From: Odobenus rosmarus divergens
Taxonomy: Eukaryota > Chordata > Mammalia > Carnivora > Odobenidae
Reading direction: 5' to 3'
Assembly (NCBI RefSeq): GCF_000321225.1
Contig: NW_004450398.1
Coordinates: 2,613,300 to 2,677,299, forward strand
DNA length: 64,000 bases
Part shown: positions 1 to 9,774 of the stretch, piece by piece
How the letters are laid out: every line of letters begins with the position of its first letter
How positions within the stretch are numbered: position 1 is the stretch's first letter
The notes under the pieces: generated by a model
Told to the model about the DNA's origin: nothing
The model's database searches: none
What the model saw: the letters and a program-made list of their open reading frames with translations, nothing else
Made by a program: the position numbers and the translations under genes

Positions 1-231
1 AGAGGGTGGTCAGATAGGAGGGAGAGTGGGGGATGGTCGGGGGAGGGGGAGTAGAGGGTGGTCAGAGATGAGGGAGAGTAGAGGATGGCCAGGGAGGAGG
101 GAGAGTAAGGGGTGGCCATGGAGGAGGGGGGGTGGAAGGTGGTTAGGAGGGGGAGTAGAGGGTGATCAGAGAGGAGTGAGAATAGGGGATGGTCAGGGAG
201 GAGGAAGAGTAGGGGGTGGCCAGGGAGGAGG
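1..231. repeat. 27-bp G-rich minisatellite, truncated by window edge
   Basis: About nine diverged copies of a purine-rich unit of the form TGGTCAGGGAGGAGGGAGAG plus a few bases. Unit starts are visible near 7, 34, 59, 86, 113, 140, 163, 190 and 217, so spacing is mostly 27 bp with two shortened units (25 and 23 bp). The array starts at base 1 and so probably extends further left. Open frames crossing it on both strands (26-316, 143-466) are products of the repeat and not genes. The G-rich strand has many GGG runs. Confidence 0.9.
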
Positions 232-501
232 AACCCATAGAGAGTGTTTCTTGATTGTCTTTCCTCTTGCTTCCTGCCCCCAACTGTTTCTTCTCAAGTC
301 TTTCTCTGCTCAGTAATTGCACCCACCATTCACCCAACTGCCTAAGCCAGAGACCTGGGAGCTGTCCTTTTTTCTCTGCTAGGAAGCTTGTACCACTCCT
401 GCATGGCTGCGTAAGAACAGCCTTGGGCCTGGAACATTTCCTTGCAAAGAGATAAAGAGCCCTCACAGCCTATGTGGATTTCTCTTCTTGCTTGGGCATA
501 T

Positions 502-720
502 TTTTTTTTAAAGATTTTATTTACTTATTTGAGACAGAGAGTGAGTGAGTGTGAGAGAGAGAGAGAGAGAGAGCACAAGCTAGGGGGAGAGGCAGAGGGA
601 GAGGGAGGAGCAGGCTCCCCGCTGAGCAGGGAGCCAAACTCGGGGCTCGATCCCAGGACCCTGCGATCATGACATGAGCCAAAGGTAGACGCTTAACCGA
701 CTGAGCCACCCAGGTGCCCC
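502..720 (-). mobile_element. Can-SINE (SINEC), full length, minus strand
   Basis: A tRNA-derived carnivore SINE. Read on the minus strand it has the usual order: a GGGGCACCTGGGTGGCTCAG head, A and B box-like tRNA regions, the GGGATCGAGCC motif, a CT-rich run and an AATAAAATC A-rich tail. Here the CT run appears as (GA)n near 555-572. It is flanked by a perfect 13-bp target-site duplication, TGCTTGGGCATAT, at 489-501 and 721-733, which fixes both ends. Such elements are copied by L1 enzymes and carry no protein. Confidence 0.97.
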
Positions 721-733
721 TGCTTGGGCATAT

Positions 734-1230
734 CTTTCCCAGTTCTGGGCTTGATGTATACTTCATTGTTCTGCTTATGCACGTGTGTCGTATGGCACCC
801 AGCCACCCCCCACTGCTATATTTGTTGCCAGTGGGGAGGGATTGGGATCCTTTCCTGCAGCATGAAGTGGGTGCATGCAGCCACACTGTAGCATCGGTTC
901 CGGGATGGATCCCCTGGCCATGGGGACTGACATATTGCAAAGGACTGGATCTTGTACATTCTTTTTCTCCTCTTGCTGTAAGTAAATACTGGACCATTTG
1001 AGCCCAGTGTGCATGTATTCTGTTCTCAGTGACCTTGAGTCATGCATTCATCTCTTCCCTGGGTGACACTTATCTGTCTTTTAACCTTGGTCACACAGCC
1101 TGACCACGCATTGAACAGGGAGATATCCCCTTTCTCTCTTCCGTCATACCCAGGCTAGTGCAATTTATAATTATTCACCTTCAAATATATATCTCAAATT
1201 CCTCTCCATCTCCACTGCCACCACCATCGT
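734..1230. other. No gene or clear repeat seen
   Basis: Mixed-composition sequence between a SINEC and an L2. Short open frames exist on both strands but none has recognisable domains. I cannot assign a repeat family. Confidence 0.5.
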
Positions 1231-1538
1231 CTCCCCCCCTGGACCTCTGGGGTCACCTTCTAAGTGGTCTCCCTGTTCCCACCTCTGTCCCTCTCCAGTC
1301 CATCCTTCCTACTACAGCCAGGTCCCTGCTCTCCTCAGTAGCCTTCAAAGGCTTCTCATGACATCTTGGCGGGAATCCAGGTGTCTACTCTTGATCTTCA
1401 CAGCCCTACCTTTCTTAACCCCTCTCCGCTTGGCCAGCTGTGCCCCACCACACTGGCTCTCTCTCAGTTCCGAACACACCCTTGTGTTCTTAGAGTCTTT
1501 GTATATTCTGTTCCCTCAGCCTAGAACCAGCCAAAAAA

Positions 1539-1739
1539 GGGAGGGAGGGAGGGAGGGAGGGAGGGAAGAAGGAAGGAAGAAGGAAGGAAGGAAGGAAGGA
1601 AGGAAGGAAGGAAGGAAGGAAGNNNNNNNNNNNNNNNNNNNNNNNNNNNNNNNNNNNNNNNNNNNNNNNNNNGAAGGAAGGAAGGAAGGAAGGAAGGAAG
1701 GAAGGAAGGAAGGAAGGAAGGAAGGAAGGAAGGAAGGAA
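1539..1739. repeat. (GGAA)n microsatellite
   Basis: Begins as GGGA repeats near 1539-1565, passes through irregular AAGGAAGAAGG and becomes pure GGAA/AAGG on both sides of an N gap. More than 30 units are visible outside the gap. The true length is unknown because of the gap. It lies inside an L2 fossil. Predicted K/E/G-rich proteins here are artefacts of the repeat. Confidence 0.97.
1623..1672. other. Assembly gap of 50 N
   Basis: Exactly 50 undetermined bases inside the GGAA array. A round number suggests a placeholder and not a measured gap size. Confidence 0.99.
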
Positions 1740-2084
1740 TCTCTTTACTACTAGCTCCTGCCGCCTTCAGAACTCTGTTGTCTTTTCCTCAGACAGAGAG
1801 GCTTTCCCTGACCTCCCTGTAGGTTGTACATCTCACACCTGTAGCCTCATGGCATTAATCACAAATTTGGTTTATGCATCATCGATTGCCTGCTTCTCCT
1901 GCTTGGTTGTTAGCTGCATGAGGGCAGGGATCCTGCCTTTCTTGTGCACTCTTGAATACCCAGTGCCCAGGTCTATGCTCAGAGTAGACACTCAACACAT
2001 AATGATTAAAGGAGAGTGTGAATTAATGAATAAATAAGCTTTGGGCAAGCAGAGGACAGGGACGAGTGCTTGAAAGAGGCTCAC

Positions 2085-2235
2085 ATTCATTGAAGGACCT
2101 ACTGTGTGCATTACACACCTACTGTCTCATTTACTGTCTCCCACAGATTGCTCTCACATTCATCTGTGGCCCAGAGACTTGGATCAACTTGCCTAAGTTA
2201 CCCAGCCACTGAGCAGCAGAGCTGGTTTGCATCTG
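2085..2235 (-). mobile_element. MIR SINE, minus strand
   Basis: Shows the reverse MIR order: 'TTGAAGGACCTACTGTGTGC', 'TCTCATTTACT', 'ACTTGCCTAAGTTACCCAGC' and 'GAGCAGCAGAGCTGGTTTG'. Diverged, with part of the centre rearranged. Ancient tRNA-derived SINE with no coding role. Confidence 0.75.
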
Positions 2236-2254
2236 CTTTATTCTTAGCCTAGGG

Positions 2255-2465
2255 TTTCTTGACCTTGGCATTACAACATTTGGGTCCAAATAATTCTTCA
2301 TCCCGGGGTAGGAGAGGTGGTCCTATGCATTATAGGACATTTAGCAGAATCCCTGGCCTCTACCCTCTCAATGCTTCTGGTAGCACCCTCCAACTTATGA
2401 TGACCAAAATGTCTCCAAACTTTGCCAAACGCCCCTTTGGGGCCAAACTAGCCCCTTGTTGAGGA
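2255..2465 (-). mobile_element. MER5A-type hAT-Charlie DNA transposon
   Basis: Nearly complete non-autonomous hAT fossil. Recognisable pieces are 'GACCTTGGCATTACAACATT', 'TAGCAGAATCCCTGGCCTCT', 'AAAATGTCTCCAAACTTTGC' and the terminal 'TTGTTGAGGATCACTAG'. Strand follows the consensus orientation I remember, which begins CAGTGGTTCTCAACC. The 67-codon frame at 2259-2462 is only this repeat. Confidence 0.88.
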
Positions 2466-3150
2466 TCACTAGCTCAGCTTGTGGATAATTTCAGCCTCTC
2501 ATATGCCCCCTACTTTGATCCCTGCCTGTCCCAGTTGTCTCAGAGAGCCGCTGCTTTCCTTGTGGGCTCTTGCTCATCCCATCATTTCCTGCAGTCTTGC
2601 TGTGCATCCCTCTGGGAATGCAGCAAATGGATGGTGTGTTCCAAGAGTTGCAATAAACATTTGCTTTTCTGGTTTATTTAACATCAGCCCTATGTTCAGA
2701 TGCTTGTGTCATTGGCATGGACACTAGCAGACTGTCTAGAAAACATGCAATATATTTTTTTCCTTTGCCTAAATGGCATGTCTAATTGTTTAGCATGGGA
2801 TAAACCAGTGTGTTTATGAGGAGATAACTTGTCAAAATAGATGTGTGGCTCTACCACTGTAAAAGCCTAGCCTCCCAGCCTTTCTTCATTCAAAGACGAG
2901 TGTGAATTTTTCTTGGGTGTTTTGTGTGGATTTAAGGTAAGAATTTATTTCCTGCCTCTTTTGGGGGCAGATGAAAGCTCCCAAACACAGATGTCTTTCT
3001 AAGCATAAGAGATGAAGCTTCAGAAGAAGCTCCAAATCCAAGTATCTTATTAAGTACAAGGGATGAAGAAAGGCATAGAAAAGGAGTATGTATGCCAGAG
3101 AGAGAATGTCAGTGAGTTCCTGGCCAGGGCTCAGTTAGAGGGTAGGGCTC
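2466..3150. other. No gene or clear repeat seen
   Basis: Repeat-poor sequence with ordinary composition, becoming AT-rich after about 2750. Short frames at 2479-2727 have no recognisable domain. Nothing I can name. Confidence 0.5.
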
Positions 3151-3154
3151 CCTT

Positions 3155-3405
3155 TTTGGTTCATTCATCCATTCACCCATCTATCCATCCACTTATCCTT
3201 CCTTCCTTGTGTCTGTCCATCTATCCATCCATCCATCCATCCATCCATCCATCCATCCATCCATCCATCCTTCTATTCATTCTTCCATCCATGATTCTGT
3301 CCATCCATTCTTCCACCCATCCATCCTTCTCTCCATTCTTCTGTCCACTCTTCCATCCATCCATCCATCCTCCCATTCATCTGTCTGTCCATCTATTCAT
3401 CAAAC
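3155..3405. repeat. (CCAT)n tetranucleotide array, imperfect
   Basis: A pure core of CCAT units at about 3217-3270 is flanked on both sides by degenerate copies such as TTCATTCATCCATTCACCCA and CCATTCTTCTGTCC. Serine/isoleucine/histidine/proline-rich frames (for example 3063-3467 and 3209-3559) come from this array. It abuts an L2 3' end, whose TTCATTCA tail in reverse could have seeded it; this is inference. Confidence 0.95.
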
Positions 3406-3610
3406 ATACTATGCTAGGGAGTGTGATGGTGCTGGGAGCTGGGTACAAATTTCTTCCCACTCTCTAGGTGTCTTTGTGGAAGACACACAAGTCAATACTT
3501 TTTATTACATTATAACACAGTATGTCAAATGGTGGGGTAGAGGGAAGCATAGGGGCTAGAGTAGTCAGAGGAAGGGTCTCCCTGTATTTGTACAGCACAC
3601 AGCTTCCTTT
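3400..3610 (-). mobile_element. L2 LINE fragment, minus strand
   Basis: Reverse L2 3' end: 'ACATACTATGCTAGGGAG', 'GTGCTGGGAGCTGGGTACA', then a diverged 'GGAAGACACACAAGTCAATA'. Boundaries are uncertain because it merges with the CCAT array on the left. Confidence 0.6.
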
Positions 3611-4234
3611 AACATACCATCTTTACTCCAAAGACATTAGCTAACCTTGAAACTCTCCACCACTCCTTCCCTCTCTCCTTTTTATGACAGGGCCATAAAT
3701 AAGTTGGTGATCTCTTCAGAGAAAAGACATGATGAGACAGACAGGATCAGAATCAGGGAAGGACCCCAGGGGCCGCTTTGTGAGCTAGCATTCAGCCAAC
3801 CCTCCCCAGAAGTGCAGTGTAGCAGAAGACCCCCGAGAGGCACAGAGAGGGAGACACATCCCGAACTCCAAAGGCTGTCAGGCTCCTGCTTCGACACTGG
3901 GAGATAAGGAATCCTGTGGCAGGACAGAGTGTCATCTGCTTTTCAGAGCCTGAAGGATGTTTCCACTCAGCTCCTTAGATGGGGTGGGGGTGTGAGTGGT
4001 GATAGAAGGTTTGAGGAGGACAGGAGAAATGATTTCCGGGCTGTTGAAGTCATGATGTCTCAATCCATTTCCAAAAGCTCTCTAAGGAACAGCCATTAAG
4101 GAATGGGCAGGTAGCTTCCAGCATGCTGTTAGTATGGTCTTCGTTTGGGCTGGGATTCCAGTAAATGGTACATCCAACTCTTTTCCAGTTTAGTGTTCTA
4201 TTTGGTGGCCAAAGAAATTTTCCAAAGTACTAAC
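3611..4234. other. No gene or clear repeat seen
   Basis: Repeat-poor block. Open frames of 86 codons (3647-3907, plus) and 71 codons (3682-3897, minus) overlap each other and show no known domain. A chance explanation is most likely. Confidence 0.5.
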
Positions 4235-4415
4235 ACTATTGACACATGCTGCACACCAAGCCCCATGCTGGGTGCTGCTTCCTATCCATGATCCCGCTGA
4301 ACTCTTAAAAACCCTATTAGATAGAGGCTATTACTAGCCCCATTTTACAGAGAAGGAAACTGAATTTAAGTAAGCTGCCCAAGGTCCCACAGGGAGCAAA
4401 TGACAGTGATCTAAA
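4235..4415 (-). mobile_element. MIR SINE, minus strand
   Basis: Reverse MIR signature with 'CCATGCTGGGTGCTGCTTCC', 'CCCATTTTACAGAGAAGGAA' and 'GCTGCCCAAGGTCCCACAGG' in order. Confidence 0.85.
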
Positions 4416-4659
4416 TGTACATTAAATAAACTTTGGGGGTAGGTGGATCCTGAAGGCACCTTGGAGAGGTAGGCAGTGATGGAGAAAGAAACAGTGGTTT
4501 GAGCAAGGAGCCCTAAATAGGAAGTCGGAAGGATAGATGCTCTGAGTTGCGGGGGCATTAGTTTGCTAACTAGCTGTTTCCTGTGTGGGTACTTCCACAC
4601 AGCAGGCTCCTGGGTGGGTAGCAGCAAGCATATATTTATTTAAAATTAAGCACAGAACT

Positions 4660-4800
4660 CAGGGCGTGTGGGTGGCTCAGATGGTTAAGTGTCTGACTCT
4701 TGATTTCAGCTCAGGTCTTAATCACAGGGTTGTGAGTTCAAGCCCCATGTTGGGCTCCATGCTGGGTGTGGTGCCTACTTAAAAAAAAAAAGCTAAAATA
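4660..4800 (+). mobile_element. Short old-type SINEC, plus strand
   Basis: The head GTGTGGGTGGCTCAGATGG is followed by 'GAGTTCAAGCCCCATGTTGG' and then a direct jump to 'GGTGCCTACTTAAAAAAAA', without the long CT-rich run. This matches the older, shorter Can-SINE class. A 12-bp duplication, AAGCACAGAACT, flanks it at 4648-4659 and 4801-4812. Confidence 0.95.
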
Positions 4801-4812
4801 AAGCACAGAACT

Positions 4813-5205
4813 TACTGGCTTATGTGAATTCACAATTGCACCAGAAATCTGTTACACTCTTTGTGTGGAGAGCCTTCTAATATGTTACTATAATTTATCA
4901 TGCGTAGGCATCGGTCAGTTTGAATGGATGCACTGACCACATGAATGGATGTCAGCCATCTAACAACTGGCTGGATCTGAATTCTGTCCTAAAGCTTTAG
5001 AGATTTTCCCCTGCTTTAGTCTATGGAGTCAAACAGACTGAGTGAGCAAGAGTCAGAGAAAAACATGCATAGCAAAGATTTTTCAGTTGAGACAGATGTG
5101 TGTAATATTCCTGGGCAGGGATTGTAGAGGCTGCTGAACATGACTTGATATGTTTTAGTCACAATGTTAATTCATTTTGAAATTTCAAATAATGTTGGCG
5201 GAAGA
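4813..5205. other. No gene or clear repeat seen
   Basis: Moderately AT-rich sequence between a SINEC and an L1. No coding, RNA or repeat signature that I can name. Confidence 0.5.
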
Positions 5206-5209
5206 TGCA

Positions 5210-5730
5210 AGTAAAAAAATGTATATGAAGACGAATGAATAAAGAAAAGGCCGTGGACTATTCAGCCTTAAAAAAAGAAGGAAATCCTGTCCTTTGTGAC
5301 AATACGGATGAACCTGGAGGACATTATGCTAAGTGAAATAAGCCAGTCTTTGTCAAACTCAGAGAAGCAGAGAATAGAACCATGGTTATCAGGGGCCAAG
5401 AGGAGGGGGAAATGGGGAGTTGTCCAGTTGGTATGAAGTTTCGGTTATGCAAGATGAATTTGTTCTATAGATGGAGTGCCTGTGGTCAGCAGTTCTGTAT
5501 GATGCACTTGACCTGAGATCCATCTTCTAAAATTGTAAGTGTTCTTACCATAAACAAAACACACACAGGGACACAGGAGAACACCAAGGTGATGGGTAGG
5601 TCAATTACCTTGATATTGTGGTGATGGTTTCCGGTGTATACCCATCTATCCAAGCATCACATTGTAAGCTCTCAGTATGGACAGTTTGTTGTATATCACT
5701 GATATGCCAATAAGGCTGTTGAAACTGTGT
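5210..5730 (+). mobile_element. L1 LINE 3' end, plus strand
   Basis: Sense-orientation L1 tail covering the end of ORF2 and the 3' UTR. Landmarks are 'GGACTATTCAGCCTTAAAAA', 'GGATGAACCTGGAGGACATT', 'ATGCTAAGTGAAATAAGCCA' and 'TTATCAGGGGCCAAGAGGAG', and it runs to a diverged end near 5730. Strongly 5' truncated and full of changes; no reading frame survives. Confidence 0.88.
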
Positions 5731-6046
5731 ATCAGAGGGGTCTGGGTTATAAAAGCTTGAGAAACACTAACATAAAGGCGTGAGCCGTAGAAAGAAGCAT
5801 TGGTTTGATTGCAGTTGTTGGGGCAACACAGAGCAAAACTGTTAATTTTTTTCTGGTTGCTCGATAAGGTCCTCATTGAAAATGTTTGAGGACCTCTGCT
5901 GCGGGGCTTTAGGGACCAGGCTGGGCCTCAGTCCCCAGAAAGCGGAGACGAGGAGAGGCCAGTGTGGAAGTTGTTCTGGGGCGTGAAAATGGGCAGGGGA
6001 GGGGAAGTCCCTGGGACGCAGCAAGGAGCATTCATCGCGTGCCTGG

Positions 6047-6070
6047 GGCGGGGGGGGGGGGGTGGGGGGG
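6047..6070. repeat. Poly-G tract
   Basis: A run of about fourteen G (6048-6061 area) is broken by a T and followed by eight more G. G-quadruplex-prone and also prone to sequencing error. Confidence 0.9.
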
Positions 6071-6095
6071 GCAGAGCTTGTGCACGTGGCTGTGG

Positions 6096-6109
6096 CCAGT
6101 AGGGGGCTG
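6096..6109 (+). promoter_or_regulatory. CTCF-like core motif
   Basis: CCAGTAGGGGGCTG matches the commonly quoted CTCF core CCASYAGRKGGCAS at 13 of 14 positions. It sits just right of the poly-G tract at the left edge of an L2 fragment. Binding cannot be known from sequence. Confidence 0.4.
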
Positions 6110-6110
6110 T

Positions 6111-6400
6111 TTGGGAAATAGAAAAGTCAAGTCCCAGCTTCTCAAGGAATTTATGTTTTAGCAGGAGAAATAAAACACTCCCACAACGAGGTTAGGTGAA
6201 TTCTACAGGTATCGATCGAGAGTCTACCATGGGTTAGAAAAGCTCTCTGCTTGAGAAGTAACTTGAGAATCATTGCAAAATGACACATCGGTGGGAATCG
6301 AATGAAGCAGGACAAAACAGTCCTGTAGTATTGCTGTGAGACACAAAACCACAGAAGGCCAGGAATGCCCTAATTAGGAAAGGCTTCCAGGATAAAGGGA
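6111..6400 (-). mobile_element. L2 LINE fragment, minus strand
   Basis: Reverse L2: 'GTCCCAGCTTCTCAAGGAAT', 'TTATGTTTTAGCAGGAGAAA', then a diverged middle and 'GGAAAGGCTTCCAGGATAAA' at the right end. Confidence 0.7.
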
Positions 6401-6685
6401 CTGTTGGGTCAGGGATATAGTGGCCATCTTCTCTGGGAGCCTGAGGGAGGGGGATTTTGTTCCATTACCAGCCTGGATCTGGGTAGTGCAAGAAATGAAG
6501 ACTACCAAATGCGTAGAAATTTCCAGTATTCTCACCATCAAATGTGGTTCTTCTTATTTTGGCCCCTATGGACATTCTGCTTTGAAGAATCATTTCTATT
6601 AACCAAATCTCTCTGTAACTTGCAATCCAGATTCTTCTAATTTGCTTGCACTTGATTTATTCATTCAACTAATATTCACCAGACA
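6401..6685. other. No gene or clear repeat seen
   Basis: Frames of 78 and 60 codons overlap in different frames around 6404-6640 with no recognisable domain. TTATTCATTCAACTAATATT near 6657 resembles a short L2/MIR end. Confidence 0.4.
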
Positions 6686-6689
6686 ATGA

Positions 6690-7200
6690 GGCAGTTGGTT
6701 TAGGTTTGGTGGTTTATGATAGAAAATTCAAATTAACAGTGGCTTAAGTAAGACAGAATTTTATTTTGCTCTCATATAAAGAAAATCTGGCAGATAGCTC
6801 CATTCCTGTAAGGTGGCCACACAAGTTTCTTCTATCCTGTTCTTCCTTACTAGGTGGCTTCTATTTCCAAGGTCACCTCGTGGTTCAATATGGTTGCTAG
6901 AGCTCCAGCCATTATGTCTACATTTCAGACAGAGAAAAGAGGAGGAAGGGGCTGTCTTTTAATGGAGCTCCCCAGGAGCTGCCACTCAATACTTAACCTT
7001 ACATCTCAGTGGTCAGCATTTAGTTCTATGGCAAAACTAAGCTGGCAAGGGACCCTGAAAAGTGTAGAAACGTAGGCTTTATTCTGAGTAGCCGTAAGTC
7101 CAGCTGAGACTGGGGATTCTAACAATAAGAAAGAAGAGCAGAATAGATTCTTTGGATGAGAAGCTAGTAGTTGCTGTCGCGGACACCTACTAGAAGCCAA
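6690..7200. mobile_element. Ancient interspersed repeat, class uncertain (copy 1)
   Basis: Contains 'CAGTGGCTTAAGTAAGACAG', 'AATTTTATTTTGCTCTCATA', 'GTTGCTAGAGCTCCAGCCAT' and 'GGCAAGGGACCCTGAAAAG'. I recognise this arrangement as a mammalian interspersed family but cannot name it with confidence; it could be an old LTR or a DNA element. A second copy lies at 31835-32110. Confidence 0.6.
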
Positions 7201-7262
7201 ACACTAGACTGGGTATTCGGAATAGCTAGGCAGGACAGGGATTTGCTGTGATTCTGTTTGAG

Positions 7263-7432
7263 CTTGATGGTTTTCAAACTTTGGTGTGGTGTCAGAATCA
7301 TCTGGAGGGCTTGTGAAAAAACATTTCTAGATGTCACCCTTGGAATTTATGATTCAGTAGGTTTGGAGGTGGGAGACTGAGGATTTGCATTTTTAGCAAG
7401 TTCTAGATGCTGCTGATGCTGACCCAGGGACA
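7263..7432 (-). mobile_element. MER20 hAT DNA transposon, minus strand
   Basis: Landmarks are 'TTTTCAAACTTTGGTGTGG', 'TCAGAATCATCTGGAGGGCT', 'TGATTCAGTAGGTTTGGAGG' and 'GCTGCTGATGCTGACCCAGG'. Near full length. MER20 copies act as regulatory elements in some placental tissues; nothing here shows that for this copy. Confidence 0.85.
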
Positions 7433-7497
7433 ACGTGGATACAAAGACTTAGGTAAGGGGACCGCAACCTCTGGCCGAGGATGGGAGGTGGGGGGAT

Positions 7498-7675
7498 CAA
7501 ATCCTGCTGTTTTTGTAAATAGATTTTGTTGGAACACAGCCGCGCCCATCCGTCACTATTTACTCTCCTCTGTGTGCTGCACCAATAGCAGAGTTGAGAG
7601 TTGCCATGGAGACCCTGGGGCTTGCAGACCTAAAGTATTTGCTATTTGACCCCCTACAGCGGGGTTTGCAGACCC
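7498..7675 (-). mobile_element. hAT-type DNA transposon fossil
   Basis: Contains 'ATTTTGTTGGAACACAGCC', 'CGCCCATCCGTCACTATTTA' and the terminal 'GGGGTTTGCAGACCCTG'. This belongs to a familiar mammalian family whose copies carry 'AAAGTTTTATTGGAACACAG'. I cannot assign the exact name. A sister copy is at 31592-31832. Confidence 0.65.
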
Positions 7676-7679
7676 TGCC

Positions 7680-8690
7680 TTTGGGGGAAAAGCAGATTCT
7701 TGCAATCCACAAGGAAGTAGTTAGTATATCAACAGAGAAGTAGGTAAATATGGGACCCAGATTCCTGTCCATGCAGCTGCAGAGTTGGAGTTGCCTTTGT
7801 GTTCTGCTTGTGACGGTGTCCCCTGCCCCAGCCTTGGAGGGAACACCTTACTTTCTTCGCTTTGGACTGATCGCTGGCATTTGTCGGAGCTGACATTTGT
7901 GACTCCCTCCTTTCTTCTGCCACTTTCCAACACGTTCTATTCACCACTGTGACTTTTTGGTGCCTTCGCCGCCGCTAACCTCCGAGTCAGAAAAGAGGCA
8001 CTTGGAGTTTATAATGACATATATAATATCACACCACCTCTCTGTGCTGCAGAGTTATTTCACCCTGGATTGGAGAGTCTTTTTCCGAAGCAACAAGGGA
8101 GAAAGGTCTCCTTTTGATGACACCCAATCAACCAAAGTGAGACACACAGTTGACTGTATTTAAATCAGAGTGAGTGAGTGGAAATGAGTATGTACACAGG
8201 GATCTCTATTCATTTGGATTTTAATAAGCATTGTGGGCAGGTGCGGGCATTGGTTAGGTGTTGTGTTTGCCAGTGGGCGGGTCTGGAAATCAGTTGCTAA
8301 CATGAAGTAGAAGTTTGCTTCCTTTTAGCTCAAAGCAGCCTGGGGGCAGGTGTGTCAGGCTGGCTTGGTGGCTTGGTGGCTTCATGGAGTCATCATAGAT
8401 CCAGGCCCCTTCTGTATTTCTTTTGTGTTCCTAAGCACATGGTTTGTGTCATTGAAGTTGCTTTATGGTCCCGAATGGCTGTTGGAGCTCCACAGTCTTT
8501 TGTCAGGACGACGTGTTTCATTTATTTTCACGTAATTTCATTTCTTTAATTCCGTGAGCCTTGCTGAGCTACCGGAGAAAATCAAAATTCCTTTCTCCAT
8601 TATTCAGGACCCTCCACGGACTATTGCATAAGCTCCTTTCTAAAATTATTACTCACTTCTGAACTTTATATTCCTAGAATAATTTTTTTT
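7680..8690. other. Repeat-free block, no gene recognised
   Basis: About 1 kb without a recognisable transposon. It includes 'CTTCGCCGCCGCTAACCTCC', which is locally CpG-rich, and AT-rich motifs such as 'TGTATTTAAATCAGAG'. Frames up to 72 codons on both strands have no recognisable domains. An unannotated regulatory element is possible. Confidence 0.5.
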
Positions 8691-8884
8691 TTCTGTCTGG
8701 CCCATTACCTCCAAAATATATCTTCCAACTGCCCTCGTCTATCTTCACCACCAGTGCAAGCCGGAGCTATCTGACCCTATACTTGCACAGCCCCGAGACT
8801 GAGTGCTTCCTGGAATTTTCTACCCTAGATGCCTCACCCACGCCCCCAGCCCAACATACACTGCTTTTCACTTGGAGGAGTGCA

Positions 8885-9765
8885 GTGGCCTCTAAGTCGG
8901 TCACTCTGGCCAGTTATCTTTTCTCCTCTACCATTCATGCTCCACTTAGCAGCCAAAGAAATATTTCCAGCAATATGACCAGATCTTTTTGTTTTTGGTG
9001 TGTTTTTTCCTTTTTTAGAGCGCGCGCGCGAGAGAGAGAGAGAGTGGGGTGGTGGGGGACAGAGGGGGTGAGAGAATCTTAAGCAGACTCCATGCTGAGC
9101 ATGGAGCCTGATGCAGGACTCGGTCTCACGACCCTGAGATCATGACCTGAGCCAAAATCAAGAGTCAGATGCTTAGCCCACTGTGGCACCCAAGTGCCCC
9201 ATGACCAGATCCTTTTATTCCCCAGCTTAACCTCAGTGGCTACCCACTGCACTCCGAGCGCAACCCAAACCTTCCCATGGACTAGGAGGTCCAGCTGTTC
9301 CATCTTTGTTGTCACCTTCTACCCCTCCTGTCGCAGTATTCACTCCAGCCAGACGAGCCTTCTTCCTGCTCCTCAGATCCCAAGCTCCTCTCCCATCATA
9401 GGGCCTTTGTGCTCCGCCTTCTTCCCTGCGTGATGGTGGTTGCCTGGGCCCTGGCGTGGCTCGGGCCTTGTGGGTTCTCACACCAAGCGTGCTCCCCCTC
9501 TGCCCACTATAGTTTCTCTCTACCATGTCACCGACGGACTCCCTTCCCAGAGGTTGTCACATTCTGTGACTGTCTTGTGTATTTACCTGCATCTTGACTC
9601 TTTCTGCCCCCTAGGATATAAGCTCCCTGGGGCAGAGACCACATCTGTCTTTTTTGTGCCAGTGTGTTCCTAGCACTTAAGCCCATTGTCAAGCATGTCG
9701 TAGGCACTCAGGATGTGGGAAATGAATGAATGGGTAAATGAATGGATCGCGGAATAAATACTTAG
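8885..9765 (+). mobile_element. L2 LINE 3' part, split by a SINEC
   Basis: A long sense L2. The left arm has 'GCAGTGGCCTCTAAGTCGG' and ends at a SINEC insertion. The right arm has 'TCATAGGGCCTTTGTGCTCC', 'GATATAAGCTCCCTGGGGCA' and the terminal 'GTCGTAGGCACTCAGGATG'. No coding capacity is left. Frames at 9194-9433 and 9233-9526 are shadows of this repeat. Confidence 0.88.
8986..9200 (-). mobile_element. Old-type SINEC inserted in L2
   Basis: Minus-strand copy of the older class, with TCTTGATTTTGGCTCAGGTC when read in sense. Its purine run has expanded to (GC)n(GA)n at 9019-9043. The 11-bp duplication ATGACCAGATC at 8975-8985 and 9201-9211 is copied from the host L2. Confidence 0.95.
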
Positions 9766-9774
9766 ATGCATAAT

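Larger units (their letters stand above)
1232..2036 (+). mobile_element. L2 LINE, 3' part, split by a GGAA array
   Basis: An ancient mammalian L2 fossil in sense orientation. The left part keeps the L2 order of 'CAGTCCATCCTTCCTACTAC', 'TTCAAAGGCTTCTCATGACA' and 'TTGTATATTCTGTTCCCTCA'. The right part keeps 'AGAGAGGCTTTCCCTGACC', 'GCATGAGGGCAGGGATCCTG' and the 3' terminal 'AGACACTCAACACAT'. The middle, where the family has 'CCTGGAACGCTCTTCC', has been replaced by a GGAA microsatellite with an assembly gap. Coding capacity is gone. Confidence 0.85.

Noticed and set aside
502..720. tRNA gene signals in this and the other SINEC heads
   Set aside because: The A and B boxes belong to tRNA-derived SINEs with no cloverleaf or mature tRNA end.
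1358..1822. EGRK-repeat protein spanning the N gap
   Set aside because: Translation of the GGAA array and unknown bases.
3063..3559. Serine/isoleucine/histidine/proline-repeat proteins
   Set aside because: Direct translation of the CCAT array.
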